Positions 43,299 to 51,388 of a stretch of 64,000 nt of DNA are shown here, one piece after another. The notes under the pieces were generated by a model that was not told the origin of the DNA, did not search any database, and saw nothing but the letters and a program-made list of their open reading frames with translations. Position 1 is the first letter of the stretch; each line of letters opens with the position of its first letter. Origin of the DNA: Streptomyces broussonetiae (GTDB taxonomy: Bacteria; Actinomycetota; Actinomycetes; Streptomycetales; Streptomycetaceae); the NCBI RefSeq assembly GCF_009796285.1, contig NZ_CP047020.1, positions 5,890,001 through 5,954,000 of the forward strand, given 5' to 3'. A program made the position numbers and the translations under genes.

Positions 43299-44035
43299 CC
43301 CGCTTCCCGTCGCACGGACCCGCCGCCCCGCCGCTGCGGCTGCTGGTGGCCGACGACAACCCGGTGGTCCGGGCCGGTCTGACGGCCCTGTTGTCCGGAC
43401 GTGCGGACACCACGGTGGTGGCAGAGGCGACGGACGGCCACGAGGCCTACGAGGCGGCGCTACGGCACCGGCCCGACGTCATCCTGCTCGACGTCCGTAT
43501 GCCGGGAGTCGACGGAATCTCGGTATTGCCGCACCTGGTACGGCTGGCCCCGGTCATGATGCTCACCTACAGCCACGAGACGGAGACCGTACGGGAGGCG
43601 CTGCGGCTGGGGGCGGGCGGATACCTGGTGCACGGCGAGTTCACCACGGAGCAGTTGGTGCGCGCCGTGCGGGACGTACGGGAGGGCCGGCCGCATGTGA
43701 CGCCGGGGGCGGCGAAGGCGTTGCTGGAAACCCTCCAGTCAAGTGCATCTGCACACGTCGACGACCAACGGCCGCCTATTTTAGGGGAAAGCAAGCCCCA
43801 ACCTCTTTCGCATATGCAATCATCTATGGGACAGTCGTCCCGGTCCCGGTACCGACTGAGTACGAGGGAGGCGGAGATCATGGACCTCATCGCGTCCGGT
43901 ATGACCAACCAGCAGATCGCCGCCGCCTGCTTCATCTCCGAGAAGACGGTCAAGAACCACATCAACCGCATCTTCGCCAAACTCCACAGCACGTCCAGAT
44001 CCCAGGCGGCCGCGAAATGGCTGGGGGTGGCCTGA
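43295..44035 (+). CDS. NarL/FixJ-family response regulator with a TTA codon
   Basis: A 246-residue regulator coupled to the kinase by an ATGA overlap. The receiver domain (about 14-125) has VADDNPVV, the phosphoacceptor in ILLDVRMPG and MLTYSHET. A linker of about 50 residues leads to a LuxR helix-turn-helix (LSTREAEIMDLIASGM, EKTVKNHINRIFAKL). The linker is unusually AT-rich for this genome and contains an in-frame TTA codon at 43781-43783 (Leu163), the rare codon read by the bldA tRNA. Pilus gene control may therefore be tied to development. Confidence 0.9.
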   Translation: MTRFPSHGPAAPPLRLLVADDNPVVRAGLTALLSGRADTTVVAEATDGHEAYEAALRHRPDVILLDVRMPGVDGISVLPHLVRLAPVMMLTYSHETETVREALRLGAGGYLVHGEFTTEQLVRAVRDVREGRPHVTPGAAKALLETLQSSASAHVDDQRPPILGESKPQPLSHMQSSMGQSSRSRYRLSTREAEIMDLIASGMTNQQIAAACFISEKTVKNHINRIFAKLHSTSRSQAAAKWLGVA

Positions 44036-44169
44036 GGTGGGCGCGCGGGGGGACGGCCGGGGCGGGAAAGCCGCTGAATGGGCCTGGAGTTGGGCCCTGG
44101 GGCCCTTGGGTGAGCGCCGCGTCCGGCCGTACGGTGCCCGGATCGGAGGCGAAGCTGGAGGGGAAAACC

Positions 44170-44367
44170 GTGAGCAAATGGTTCAACACCACCGTCGCGT
44201 ATCTGCAGACCCGCGCCGCCCGCAGCGACCGGGGGCAGACCGCGGTGGAGTACCTCGGCATCATCGCGGTGGTCGTGGCGATCGTGTTGGCGATCACCGG
44301 GACGAGTATCGGGCAGACGATCTTCGATGCGATCACGACCAAGATCTCCCAGGTCACCGGCGGCTGA
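44170..44367 (+). CDS. Flp-type major pilin
   Basis: A 65-residue prepilin starting at GTG 44170, with GGAGGGG about 8 nt upstream. A 22-residue leader ends SDRG, then QTAVEYLG gives the Glu+5 and Tyr+6 signature of Flp/Fap pilins (cleavage after Gly22 expected). A hydrophobic core (IIAVVVAIVLAITGTSIG) and a short amphipathic end complete a 43-residue mature subunit. It would be the main fibre protein of the cluster. No prepilin peptidase gene is visible nearby. Confidence 0.85.
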   Translation: MSKWFNTTVAYLQTRAARSDRGQTAVEYLGIIAVVVAIVLAITGTSIGQTIFDAITTKISQVTGG

Positions 44368-44954
44368 TCTCTCCGCACAGCGACGCAGGGCAGGCCTTCC
44401 CCATCTACATCACGGTGGTGGCGGGCCTGCTCTTTCTCGCTCTCGCCTACCTCGCCGTCGGCCAGGCCTCGGTGAACCGCAGCGGTGCCCAGACGGCCGC
44501 GGACGCCGCGGCCCTCGCCGCGGCCCAGAACACCCGTGACCAGCTCACGGGTGCGTGGGTGAAAGTCCTGCAGGACCCTACGAAATGGCAGGACGTCTTC
44601 GACGGCAGGACGGTGATCAACGACCCGTGCTGGCGTGCCGTCCAGCTCGCCAGGCAGAACGACGCCCGGCTGAGCGCCTGTTTTTCACCGGAGTTGTTGA
44701 AGTACCGGGCCGATGTGGAGACGAACAAGTCCGTCGGCCGGTCTGTCGTACCCGGGACGGAGAACGTCAAGTCGAAGGCGTCTGCCACCGCCGAGATCGA
44801 ACCTCTCTGCAAGTTCAAGCTCCCAGACGTGGGCGCCAAAGGCGCCGATCTGCCGCAACTCACCTGCAAGGGGAAGGTCTGGCAGGTGAAGCCGGACGAT
44901 CCGTCGGGGCTGCCGAAGCCCGAAGACCTCTTCGACGTCCACCTGGCCGACTGA
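44364..44954 (+). CDS. TadG-like pilus-associated membrane protein, apparent CTG start
   Basis: A protein of about 196 residues. The coherent sequence begins LISPHSDAGQAFPIYITVV. A hydrophobic helix (about 12-35) is followed by NRSGAQTAADAAALAAAQ, typical of TadG/TadE-like proteins, and an ectodomain with four cysteines. No ATG, GTG or TTG lies between the pilin stop and the helix. CTG 44364 overlaps the pilin stop as CTGA, so I place the start there. The nearest canonical in-frame start is far upstream, inside the pilin gene. Confidence 0.65.
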   Translation: MISPHSDAGQAFPIYITVVAGLLFLALAYLAVGQASVNRSGAQTAADAAALAAAQNTRDQLTGAWVKVLQDPTKWQDVFDGRTVINDPCWRAVQLARQNDARLSACFSPELLKYRADVETNKSVGRSVVPGTENVKSKASATAEIEPLCKFKLPDVGAKGADLPQLTCKGKVWQVKPDDPSGLPKPEDLFDVHLAD

Positions 44955-44997
44955 GCCGATTGACAAGCGAACGACGAATGACGAAGGAAGCGGAGCG

Positions 44998-45579
44998 ATG
45001 AGCATTCGGTTCACTGCGAAAGCCCGCAGGGGGATGGTCGCCTTGGCTCTTGCGGCTGGTCTCGCCCTCGGCGCGGCCGGGTGCGGGGGAAGCGGCGGTG
45101 ACACCAAGAAGCCGGACAGCTCACCGTCCGCATCCAAGGTGAGCGGCTCCGGCCCGAGCGCCCAGGAAGGGCAGTCGGACCAGCCTCTGGCCGAGCTGAG
45201 AGGGTCGGACGGCCTGCTCCTCCAGGTCACTTCCGCCCAACGGGACTCGGGCGGATTCGTCACCGTCAACGGCATCATGAAGAACGACGGCGCGCAGACC
45301 TTGGTCATCCCCTCCGCCCTGAGTGGCAACGAGACCGAGATCATCAAGAACGGCAAGTCCCTGGGCGGGGCCACGCTCGTCGATCCGCAGGGCAAGAAGC
45401 GGTACTACGTGCTGCGGGACACCGAGGGAAGGCCCCTGACCACCACCGGCTTCTCCACGCTCAAGGCCGGCGACACCCTGGCGGTCTTCATGCAGTTCCC
45501 GGCACCTCCCGCGAACACGGGCCAGGTGGAATTCCAGCTGCCGACGTTCTCTTCGGCCACCCTCCGGATCTCCGGGTGA
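44998..45579 (+). CDS. Secreted lipoprotein in the Tad cluster
   Basis: A 193-residue protein with a signal peptide and lipobox LGAAGC (Cys at about residue 29), so it is expected to be a lipid-anchored extracytoplasmic protein. A Ser/Gly/Pro linker leads to a beta-rich domain (about 62-193; LRGSDGLLLQVTSAQRD, GFVTVNGIMKNDG). The domain looks like an immunoglobulin-type fold. It is 7 nt upstream of the OmpA-domain gene and probably works with it at the pilus base or wall. Confidence 0.75.
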   Translation: MSIRFTAKARRGMVALALAAGLALGAAGCGGSGGDTKKPDSSPSASKVSGSGPSAQEGQSDQPLAELRGSDGLLLQVTSAQRDSGGFVTVNGIMKNDGAQTLVIPSALSGNETEIIKNGKSLGGATLVDPQGKKRYYVLRDTEGRPLTTTGFSTLKAGDTLAVFMQFPAPPANTGQVEFQLPTFSSATLRISG

Positions 45580-45586
45580 GGCAGCC

Positions 45587-46198
45587 GTGACCGTCTCCCG
45601 CCTCGCGCTCGGCCTCACCGCCGTCACGCTCCTGCTCGCCACCACCCAGGCCCACGCCGACGACAACCCCACCCAACCCCCCGACACGGCACCCTCCGCC
45701 GGTGCCTCCGTGAAGATCGACCCCACCGACCCGGATCTCAAGCTCCCCGAAGGTGCCACTCTCGCCGCGCCCAAGGTGCTGGACATCAAGTCGGTCGTGG
45801 AGGACCAGAGCGGGGACGAACGCCGCGAGGACACCAACGCGGACGTGACCTTCGCCCTCCAGGCCGAGGTGCTGTTCAGCAAGGACAGCGCGAAACTGAG
45901 CGACGACGCCAAGGCCCGCATCGCCACCATCGCCGACGAGATCAGGAAGCAGAACGCGACCCAGATCCGCGTCTTCGGCTTCACCGACAACCTCGGCTCG
46001 TCCGGGCACGGCATCATCCTGTCCAAACAGCGCGCCGACGCCGTCCAGGCCGTCCTGGACCAGGACCTGAACGACCCGAACGTCACCTTCGAGGTCCGTG
46101 GCTACGGCGAGCAGTTCCCGATCGCCGACAACTCCACCGAAGAGGGGCGCAGGAAGAACCGGCGCGTCGAGGTCACCTTCCCCCGCACCCAGGGGTGA
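45587..46198 (+). CDS. Secreted OmpA-family domain protein
   Basis: A 203-residue protein with a Sec signal peptide (ends near TQAHA). The C-terminal OmpA/MotB domain (about 88-200) has the peptidoglycan-binding signatures VLFSKDSAKLSDDA, VFGFTDNLGSSGHGIILSKQRADAV and RRKNRRVEVTF. It probably ties the pilus assembly to peptidoglycan; there is no outer membrane in this organism. It is the last gene of the cluster. Confidence 0.88.
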   Translation: MTVSRLALGLTAVTLLLATTQAHADDNPTQPPDTAPSAGASVKIDPTDPDLKLPEGATLAAPKVLDIKSVVEDQSGDERREDTNADVTFALQAEVLFSKDSAKLSDDAKARIATIADEIRKQNATQIRVFGFTDNLGSSGHGIILSKQRADAVQAVLDQDLNDPNVTFEVRGYGEQFPIADNSTEEGRRKNRRVEVTFPRTQG

Positions 46199-46203
46199 CC
46201 CGG

Positions 46204-46611
46204 CTAGGCAGCCCCGTCGCCCCCGGCACCCTCCCCGCCCTCCCGCTCCACGGCCACCCGCACTCCCGCCCGCAGCCCCCACTCGGTCATCGTCCCCGCG
46301 GCCGCCTCCAGGACGTGCCGGGCACGCAGCCGGGGCAGGCCCAGGCGGCCGGGCTTCATCGTGCGCACGGTGACGACGGTCAGCCGGCGGTTCAGATAGG
46401 CGACGTCGATCGGCATGCGCATCCCGAAGGTGTGCACCCCGCTCGCCGGTGTCAGCAGCATCGCCCCGTCCAACGCGTCCCGGCCCAGCAGCCCCTTCGT
46501 CCGGGCCCGGTACGAGGCCGCGATCTCCAAAGGGACGGTCGTGACCGGCTCGCCGGAGCCCGCCCCCACGACCAGCCTGCCCCGTCCGTCCCGCCAGCGC
46601 CCTCGTCCCAT
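46204..46611 (-). CDS. DUF192 family protein
   Basis: A protein of about 135 residues of the DUF192 family, with SYRARTKGLLGRDALDGAMLL, GVHTFGMRMPIDVAYL and the C-terminal VLEAAAGTMTEWGLRAGVRV. The family's function is unknown. The start is uncertain: ATG 46611 has GGGAGG 12 nt upstream, while GTG 46638 would follow a TACGGA hexamer at leaderless distance. It is convergent with the pilus cluster, with only 5 bp between stops. Confidence 0.8.
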   Translation of the reverse strand: MGRGRWRDGRGRLVVGAGSGEPVTTVPLEIAASYRARTKGLLGRDALDGAMLLTPASGVHTFGMRMPIDVAYLNRRLTVVTVRTMKPGRLGLPRLRARHVLEAAAGTMTEWGLRAGVRVAVEREGGEGAGGDGAA

Positions 46612-46692
46612 CGCCCGGCCCGCCCTCCCGCTCAACACGCCTGATCCGTAAAATCGTTGCCGTTTCCCTTCCTCCCCACCAGGAAGGCGGAC

Positions 46693-47327
46693 ATGACTGG
46701 ACTCGGTGTCGTGTTCCGCCCCGAACTTCCCCCCGGGCGCCTGCGGGCCGTCGCCCGTGCCGCGGACGAGGCGGGGCTCGAGGAACTGTGGCTGTGGAGG
46801 ACTGTTTCCAGGAGGGCGGCATCTCCACGGCCGCCGCCGCGCTCGCCTGGACGGAGCGGGTGCGCGTCGGCGTCGGGTTGCTGCCCGTCCCGCTCAGGAA
46901 CGTGGCCCTCACCGCGATGGAGACGGCCTCCCTGCACCGGATGTTCCCGGGCCGCGCCACCCTCGTCGTCGGGCACGGTGTGCAGGGGTGGATGGGGCAG
47001 GTCGGCACCCGCCCCGCATCCCCCCTGACCCCGCTCGCCGAGCACCTCGACGCCCTGCGCGCGCTCCTTCGGGGCGAACGGCTCACCGTGCGCGGGCGGT
47101 ACGTGACCCTGGACGACGTCGCCCTCGACTGGCCGCCGAAGTCGGCCGGGCCCGTCCTGCCCGGCGCCACCGGGCCGCGCACCCTGCGCCTGTCCGGCGC
47201 CCGGGCCGACGGCACCGTCCTCACCGCGGCCACCTCCCCGGACGGTGTGCTCCCTCCCGGTCCGGCCGGACACGGCCGGACGGAAAACCGCAGGCCCGGG
47301 CGGCCGCATCCTGCGATCATCGAGGGC
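46693..47327 (+). pseudogene. Decayed LLM-class flavin-dependent oxidoreductase
   Basis: ATG 46693 opens a luciferase-like monooxygenase frame (MTGLGVVFRPELPPGRLRAV...LEELWLW). The frame is lost at about 46795, where TGGAGGAC stands in place of an expected TGGGAGGAC. Dropping one G breaks it. The next frame continues the family (EDCFQEGGISTAAAALAW, RVGVGLLPVPLRNVALTAMETASL). It then fades after TAATSPDGV (about 47250) into non-family sequence and runs in frame into the methyltransferase. About the last third of the family is missing. One base deletion plus 3' loss is the simplest reading. Confidence 0.8.
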
Positions 47328-48119
47328 ATGACAGGGAACCGTTCCTTCGAGGACCTCGTGGCCGAGGGTGTCGCCGTACCGACCGAGGGGTGGGACTTCT
47401 CGTGGTTCGAGGGGCGGGCCACCGAGGAGCGGCCGTCGTGGGGGTACGCCGTGTCCGCGGGGGAGCGGCTGGCCCGGGCCCGGGCGGCGCTCGACATCCA
47501 GACCGGCGGCGGTGAGGTGCTGGACTTCGCACTGGGCAGGGCCGAGCCGGCCCGCCCGGTGTCCACCGCCGCGACGGAGGGCTGGCCGCCGAACGCGGCC
47601 AGGGCCACCGCCCTGCTGCGGTCGCGCGGGGTCGTGGTCGTCACCGCTGCGGACGATGCGCCGCTGCCCTTCTCGGACGGGGCCTTCGACCTGGTGCTCA
47701 GCCGCCATCCGGTGCGCCCCTACTGGGACGAGATCGCCCGGGTGCTGTGCCCCGGCGGCACGTATTTCGCCCAGCACGTCGGGCCGGCCAGCGTCTTCGA
47801 ACTGGTCGAGTACTTCCTCGGACCGCAGCCGGCCGAGGTGCGCTCCGGCCGGGATCCCGGGCGCGAGCGGGCCGAGGCCGAGGCGGCGGGCCTGGAGATC
47901 GTCGCGCTGCGGGCGCAGCGGCTGCGGATGGAGTTCCACGACATCGCCGCCGTTGTCCATTTCCTGCGCAAGGTGGTGTGGATGGTCCCGGACTTCACGG
48001 TGCAGGCGTACGAGCCCCAACTCCGCGCGCTGCACGAGCGGATCGAACAGGAGGGCCCCTTCGTCGCGCACAGCGCCCGGCACCTCTTCGATGTCCGTAA
48101 GCCGGTGCGCGGAGCGTGA
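47328..48119 (+). CDS. SAM-dependent methyltransferase, class I
   Basis: A 263-residue protein starting at ATG 47328, just after the decayed oxidoreductase, whose shifted frame runs into it. The class I methyltransferase core is partly visible: GEVLDFALGRAEPA stands where the SAM-binding motif I should be, then DDAPLPFSDGAFDLVLSRHPV and VLCPGGTYFAQHV. Motif I lacks the usual GxGxG, so SAM binding should not be assumed. The substrate is unknown. Confidence 0.8.
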   Translation: MTGNRSFEDLVAEGVAVPTEGWDFSWFEGRATEERPSWGYAVSAGERLARARAALDIQTGGGEVLDFALGRAEPARPVSTAATEGWPPNAARATALLRSRGVVVVTAADDAPLPFSDGAFDLVLSRHPVRPYWDEIARVLCPGGTYFAQHVGPASVFELVEYFLGPQPAEVRSGRDPGRERAEAEAAGLEIVALRAQRLRMEFHDIAAVVHFLRKVVWMVPDFTVQAYEPQLRALHERIEQEGPFVAHSARHLFDVRKPVRGA

Positions 48120-48579
48120 AGCGAGGCGTCGACATATCGGGTGGACCGGAAGGAAGCGGGCGCGGTTCGGCCGCGGTTCACCCGTGGTTTCCGCATTGTT
48201 ATCGACTCTGGTTCACATCGGCCCCACCTGTCACGTAAGTTCAGACCAAGGTAATTCGCGTGAGCAAAGCTGCGCGACCGGTACCGCGCAGTGGAGGGGG
48301 CTGCGCGGTGCTGTGAACCCCTTCGACTCCCGTGCGGCCCCGTAGCGGAACCGTCAAGTCACCGTTCGCCGGTCGGGTAGCCCGTCGGGGGGACCTCCGG
48401 GGCGAGTCGCTAAAAAGTCCCCATATGGAGCAAACCGCCCGGAGTCTTCCGAATCCCTTCGTATCCGGCTGGTTTTCCCTGGGATTCCGCTGTGAACCAG
48501 CCAGGAATCACCCCTGAATCCAACCCTCCGGGTCCATCGGGGCGTCGCCGGGTGACTTCGGAGAGTAGTTGTGGCACGC
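48120..48579. other. Intergenic stretch upstream of the 6C-like RNA
   Basis: I found no credible gene in these 460 bp. The sequence is less GC-biased than the neighbours and contains short AT-rich patches (about 48188-48255 and 48410-48480). These may hold promoters for the small RNA or long leaders. I compared it by eye with the c-di-AMP (ydaO) riboswitch consensus and saw no match. Confidence 0.3.
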
Positions 48580-48668
48580 CGATGCACCCACGAACCCTTA
48601 CGAAGGGTTATGGTGGAAACCCCCCTCGGGCCGGTCCGTCTCCCCCCCACGGACCGGCCCGTTTTTCT
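48580..48668 (+). ncRNA. 6C-type small RNA with terminator
   Basis: The region holds a first hairpin AACCCTT-ACG-AAGGGTT (48593-48609), extendable by CCAC/GTGG. Next is a run of exactly six C (48620-48625). A perfect 12-bp hairpin GGGCCGGTCCGT (48628-48639) with ACGGACCGGCCC (48649-48660) follows, whose loop carries seven C. It is followed by GTTTTTCT, an intrinsic terminator on the plus strand. C-rich hairpin loops followed by a terminator define the actinobacterial 6C RNA family, which in streptomycetes is transcribed and rises during sporulation. The 5' end is not defined by the sequence. Confidence 0.65.
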
Positions 48669-48940
48669 GCCCGGGCCGCGGAACCTCCCGGCGAGGGGCC
48701 GTCGTCCCGACCTGTGAGAGGGGGGGGCGCGGGGCCGTGCCCGACTTGCGGCTCCGCCGCGTGGCCGCGACCGGCCGCACATGCCCGCACCCGCAATCGC
48801 ATCCGACATCGCACCCGCCGACGAAGCAGAACGAACCCCCCACCCCCCCCAAACCCCGGGGCCGATAGCAAGCCTCGAGCAACGGTAGGCTCAACGTCTC
48901 CGGCACTCGTCTATCCCCCGCCAATCCCCCGGAGGGCCAC

Positions 48941-49714
48941 GTGAACCTGCGCGACAACCTGCGCAGCCTGCTCGTCAGGCTCTACGCACGCCGGGTGGAA
49001 GGTCACCTGGACCACACTCAGGTGCCCAAGCACATCGGCGTCATCATGGACGGCAACCGCCGCTGGGCGAAGGCGTCCGGCTCCACCACCGTCCACGGCC
49101 ACCGCGTCGGTGCCGAGAAGATCGAGGAGTTCCTCGGCTGGTGCACGGAGACGGACGTCGAGGTCGTCACTCTGTGGCTGCTGTCCACGGACAACTTCGA
49201 CCGTCCCCAGGACGAACTCGTCCCCCTGCTCGGCATCATCGAGGACGTGGTCCGCACCCTCGCCGCCGACGGCCGCTGGCGTGTGCACCACGTCGGCACG
49301 CCCGACCTGCTGCCGGGCCCGATGAGGATGGCACTGAAGGAGGCCGAGGAGGCCACCGCCCACGTCGACGGAATAGTGGTCAACGTGGCCATCGGATACG
49401 GCGGCCGGCAGGAGATCGCCGACGCCGTGCGCTCCATGATGCTCGACGCGCACGACCGGGGTGTGTCGATGGAGGACCTCGCCGACTCCGTCGACGTCGA
49501 CATGATCGGCCGTCACCTCTACACCAGCGCCCAGCCCGACCCGGACCTCGTCATCCGCACCAGCGGCGAACAGCGGCTGTCCGGATTCATGCTCTGGCAG
49601 ACCGCGCACTCGGAGTACTACTTCTGCGAGGTGTTCTGGCCGGCGTTCCGCAAGGTCGACTTCCTGCGTGCGCTGCGCGACTACGCCGCACGTCACCGCC
49701 GCTACGGCGGCTGA
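48941..49714 (+). CDS. uppS: Isoprenyl (undecaprenyl) diphosphate synthase
   Basis: A 257-residue cis-prenyltransferase from GTG 48941, with GGAGGG about 7 nt upstream. The conserved HIGVIMDGNRRWAK (catalytic Asp), VVTLWLLSTDNFDRP, VNVAIGYGGRQEIADAV and DPDLVIRTSGEQRLSGFMLWQ motifs are intact. It condenses isopentenyl diphosphate onto a prenyl starter to make the lipid carrier for peptidoglycan and, presumably, for the polyprenyl-phosphate sugars of the glycosyltransferase operon. It is monocistronic with a hairpin downstream. Confidence 0.95.
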   Translation: MNLRDNLRSLLVRLYARRVEGHLDHTQVPKHIGVIMDGNRRWAKASGSTTVHGHRVGAEKIEEFLGWCTETDVEVVTLWLLSTDNFDRPQDELVPLLGIIEDVVRTLAADGRWRVHHVGTPDLLPGPMRMALKEAEEATAHVDGIVVNVAIGYGGRQEIADAVRSMMLDAHDRGVSMEDLADSVDVDMIGRHLYTSAQPDPDLVIRTSGEQRLSGFMLWQTAHSEYYFCEVFWPAFRKVDFLRALRDYAARHRRYGG

Positions 49715-49724
49715 TCCCCGTCGC

Positions 49725-49754
49725 ACGCCCCGTCGCCGCCCGGTGACGGGGCGT
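49725..49754 (+). terminator. Terminator after uppS
   Basis: ACGCCCCGTC (49725-49734) pairs perfectly with GACGGGGCGT (49745-49754) across a 10-nt loop, starting 10 nt after the uppS stop. No T-run. Confidence 0.7.
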
Positions 49755-50062
49755 CGTCATGTGCGGCGGTTCGTGAGGACGTAACGAGGAGTTCACCGGC
49801 GCGCTGTTGGCCGCATTTGCATGGCGGCGCATGTTCGAGGGCATAAGCCAGACAGGTCGACACCCGAACCACGGGCGTCGGATCTCAGCGGGCGGCACGG
49901 GGCCGTCCGCCCGGGAGGCCCTTTGCACCAGCCCGACCGTGCGGTCTCTGCACGGAAGCAGCCGCGGAGGGCCGGTTCTCGGCCCGCCGTGCGCGGGGGC
50001 CGTCGACCGGTCCAGTTCAACCTCGTCGCTCCCCGACCTCATCCGAGGGGGTACGTCCTTCC
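49755..50062 (+). other. phoH upstream region with possible leader frame
   Basis: This 308-bp stretch holds no confident gene. An 82-codon frame (ATG 49821 to stop 50069) spans it and overlaps the PhoH start by 7 nt. Its product is Arg/Pro-rich and has no recognisable domain, so I treat it only as a possible leader frame. A slightly AT-richer patch (about 49805-49850) may contain the promoter. Confidence 0.25.
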
Positions 50063-51388
50063 GTGGTGACCAGCACAAAGCGCCACAAGCCAGACCGGCG
50101 CACCTATGTTCTCGACACCAGCGTCCTGCTGGCCGACCCGAACGCCCTGACCCGCTTCGACGAGCACGAGGTCGTGCTTCCGATCGTCGTGGTCACGGAG
50201 TTGGAGGCCAAGCGGCACCATCCCGAACTCGGCTACTTCGCCCGCCAGGCCCTGCGCCTGCTGGACGACTACCGGGTGAAGCACGGTCGCCTCGACGCCC
50301 CCATCCCGATCGGGGAACTGGGCGGGACGGTCCGGGTCGAGCTCAACCACTCGGACCCCAGCGTGCTGCCCACCGGCTACCGCCTGGGGGACAACGACTC
50401 ACGCATCCTCGCGGTGGCCCGCAACCTGCAGGCCGAGGGGTACGACGTCACCGTCGTGTCGAAGGACCTGCCGCTGCGGATCAAGGCGTCCTCGGTCGGG
50501 CTGCTCGCCGAGGAGTACCGGGCCGAACTCGCCATCACGGAGAACTCCGGCTGGACCGGGATGACCGATGTCACCCTGCCGGGCGAGCAGGTGGACGTCC
50601 TCTTCGAGGAAGGACACGTGTACGTACCGGAGGTCTCCGGCCTTCCGGTGCACACTGGCCTGACCATCCAGTCCGAGCGCGGCAAGGCGCTCGGCCGGGT
50701 CACCGCGGAGGGCAACGTCCGTCTGGTGCGCGGCGATCGGGAGGCGTTCGGCATCAAGGGCCGCAGCGCCGAGCAGCGCATCGCGCTCGATCTGCTGCTC
50801 GACCCGGACGTGGGCATCGTCTCGATGGGCGGCCGGGCCGGCACCGGCAAGTCGGCGCTGGCGCTGTGCGCGGGCCTGGAGGCGGTCCTGGAGCGCCGCC
50901 AGCACCAGAAGGTGATGGTCTTCCGGCCGCTGTACGCCGTCGGCGGGCAGGAGTTGGGCTATCTGCCCGGCACCGAGGCGGAGAAGATGAGCCCGTGGGC
51001 ACAGGCCGTCTTCGACACGCTCTCGGCGGTCACCAGCCGCGACGTCATCGAGGAGGTCACCGCGCGCGGCATGCTCGAGGTGCTGCCGCTCACCCACATC
51101 CGAGGCCGCTCGCTGCACGACGCGTTCGTGATCGTGGACGAGGCGCAGTCGCTGGAACGGAACGTCCTGCTGACCGTTCTGTCCCGGATCGGCGCCAATT
51201 CGCGGGTCGTTCTGACCCATGATGTGGCGCAAAGGGACAATCTGCGGGTCGGCCGTTACGACGGCGTGGTGGCCGTCGTGGAGAAGCTGAAGGGGCATCC
51301 GCTCTTCGCCCACGTCACGCTGACCCGGTCCGAGAGGTCCCAGATCGCCGCCCTTGTGACCGAAATGCTCGAAGAGGGCCACGTCTGA
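50063..51388 (+). CDS. PIN-PhoH family RNA helicase/nuclease-like protein
   Basis: A 441-residue protein with an N-terminal PIN domain (about 14-150; YVLDTSVLLADP and acidic residues in GDNDSRILAVARNL and VSKDLPLRIKA). The C-terminal PhoH NTPase domain (about 235-438) has the Walker A GRAGTGKSALALCA, the Walker B FVIVDEAQSL and TRIGAN/HDVAQRDN-like segments. PIN-PhoH proteins combine ribonuclease and helicase functions and are often linked to toxin-antitoxin systems. Here no antitoxin gene is present. The start is GTG 50063 with GAGGGGG upstream. Confidence 0.92.
   Translation: MVTSTKRHKPDRRTYVLDTSVLLADPNALTRFDEHEVVLPIVVVTELEAKRHHPELGYFARQALRLLDDYRVKHGRLDAPIPIGELGGTVRVELNHSDPSVLPTGYRLGDNDSRILAVARNLQAEGYDVTVVSKDLPLRIKASSVGLLAEEYRAELAITENSGWTGMTDVTLPGEQVDVLFEEGHVYVPEVSGLPVHTGLTIQSERGKALGRVTAEGNVRLVRGDREAFGIKGRSAEQRIALDLLLDPDVGIVSMGGRAGTGKSALALCAGLEAVLERRQHQKVMVFRPLYAVGGQELGYLPGTEAEKMSPWAQAVFDTLSAVTSRDVIEEVTARGMLEVLPLTHIRGRSLHDAFVIVDEAQSLERNVLLTVLSRIGANSRVVLTHDVAQRDNLRVGRYDGVVAVVEKLKGHPLFAHVTLTRSERSQIAALVTEMLEEGHV

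Noticed and set aside
46098..46651. Plus-strand frames across the DUF192 gene
   Set aside because: They are shadows; the minus-strand frame carries the DUF192 motifs.
48120..48940. Possible c-di-AMP (ydaO) riboswitch in the long gap before uppS
   Set aside because: Neither the GGGTGAAT-type core nor the AGCTAACCTCG-type 3' box could be found. Only the 6C-like element is supported.
49821..50069. 82-codon frame ahead of the PhoH gene as a real antitoxin
   Set aside because: Arg/Pro-rich composition, no ribosome-binding site and no domain; it is kept only as a possible leader frame.
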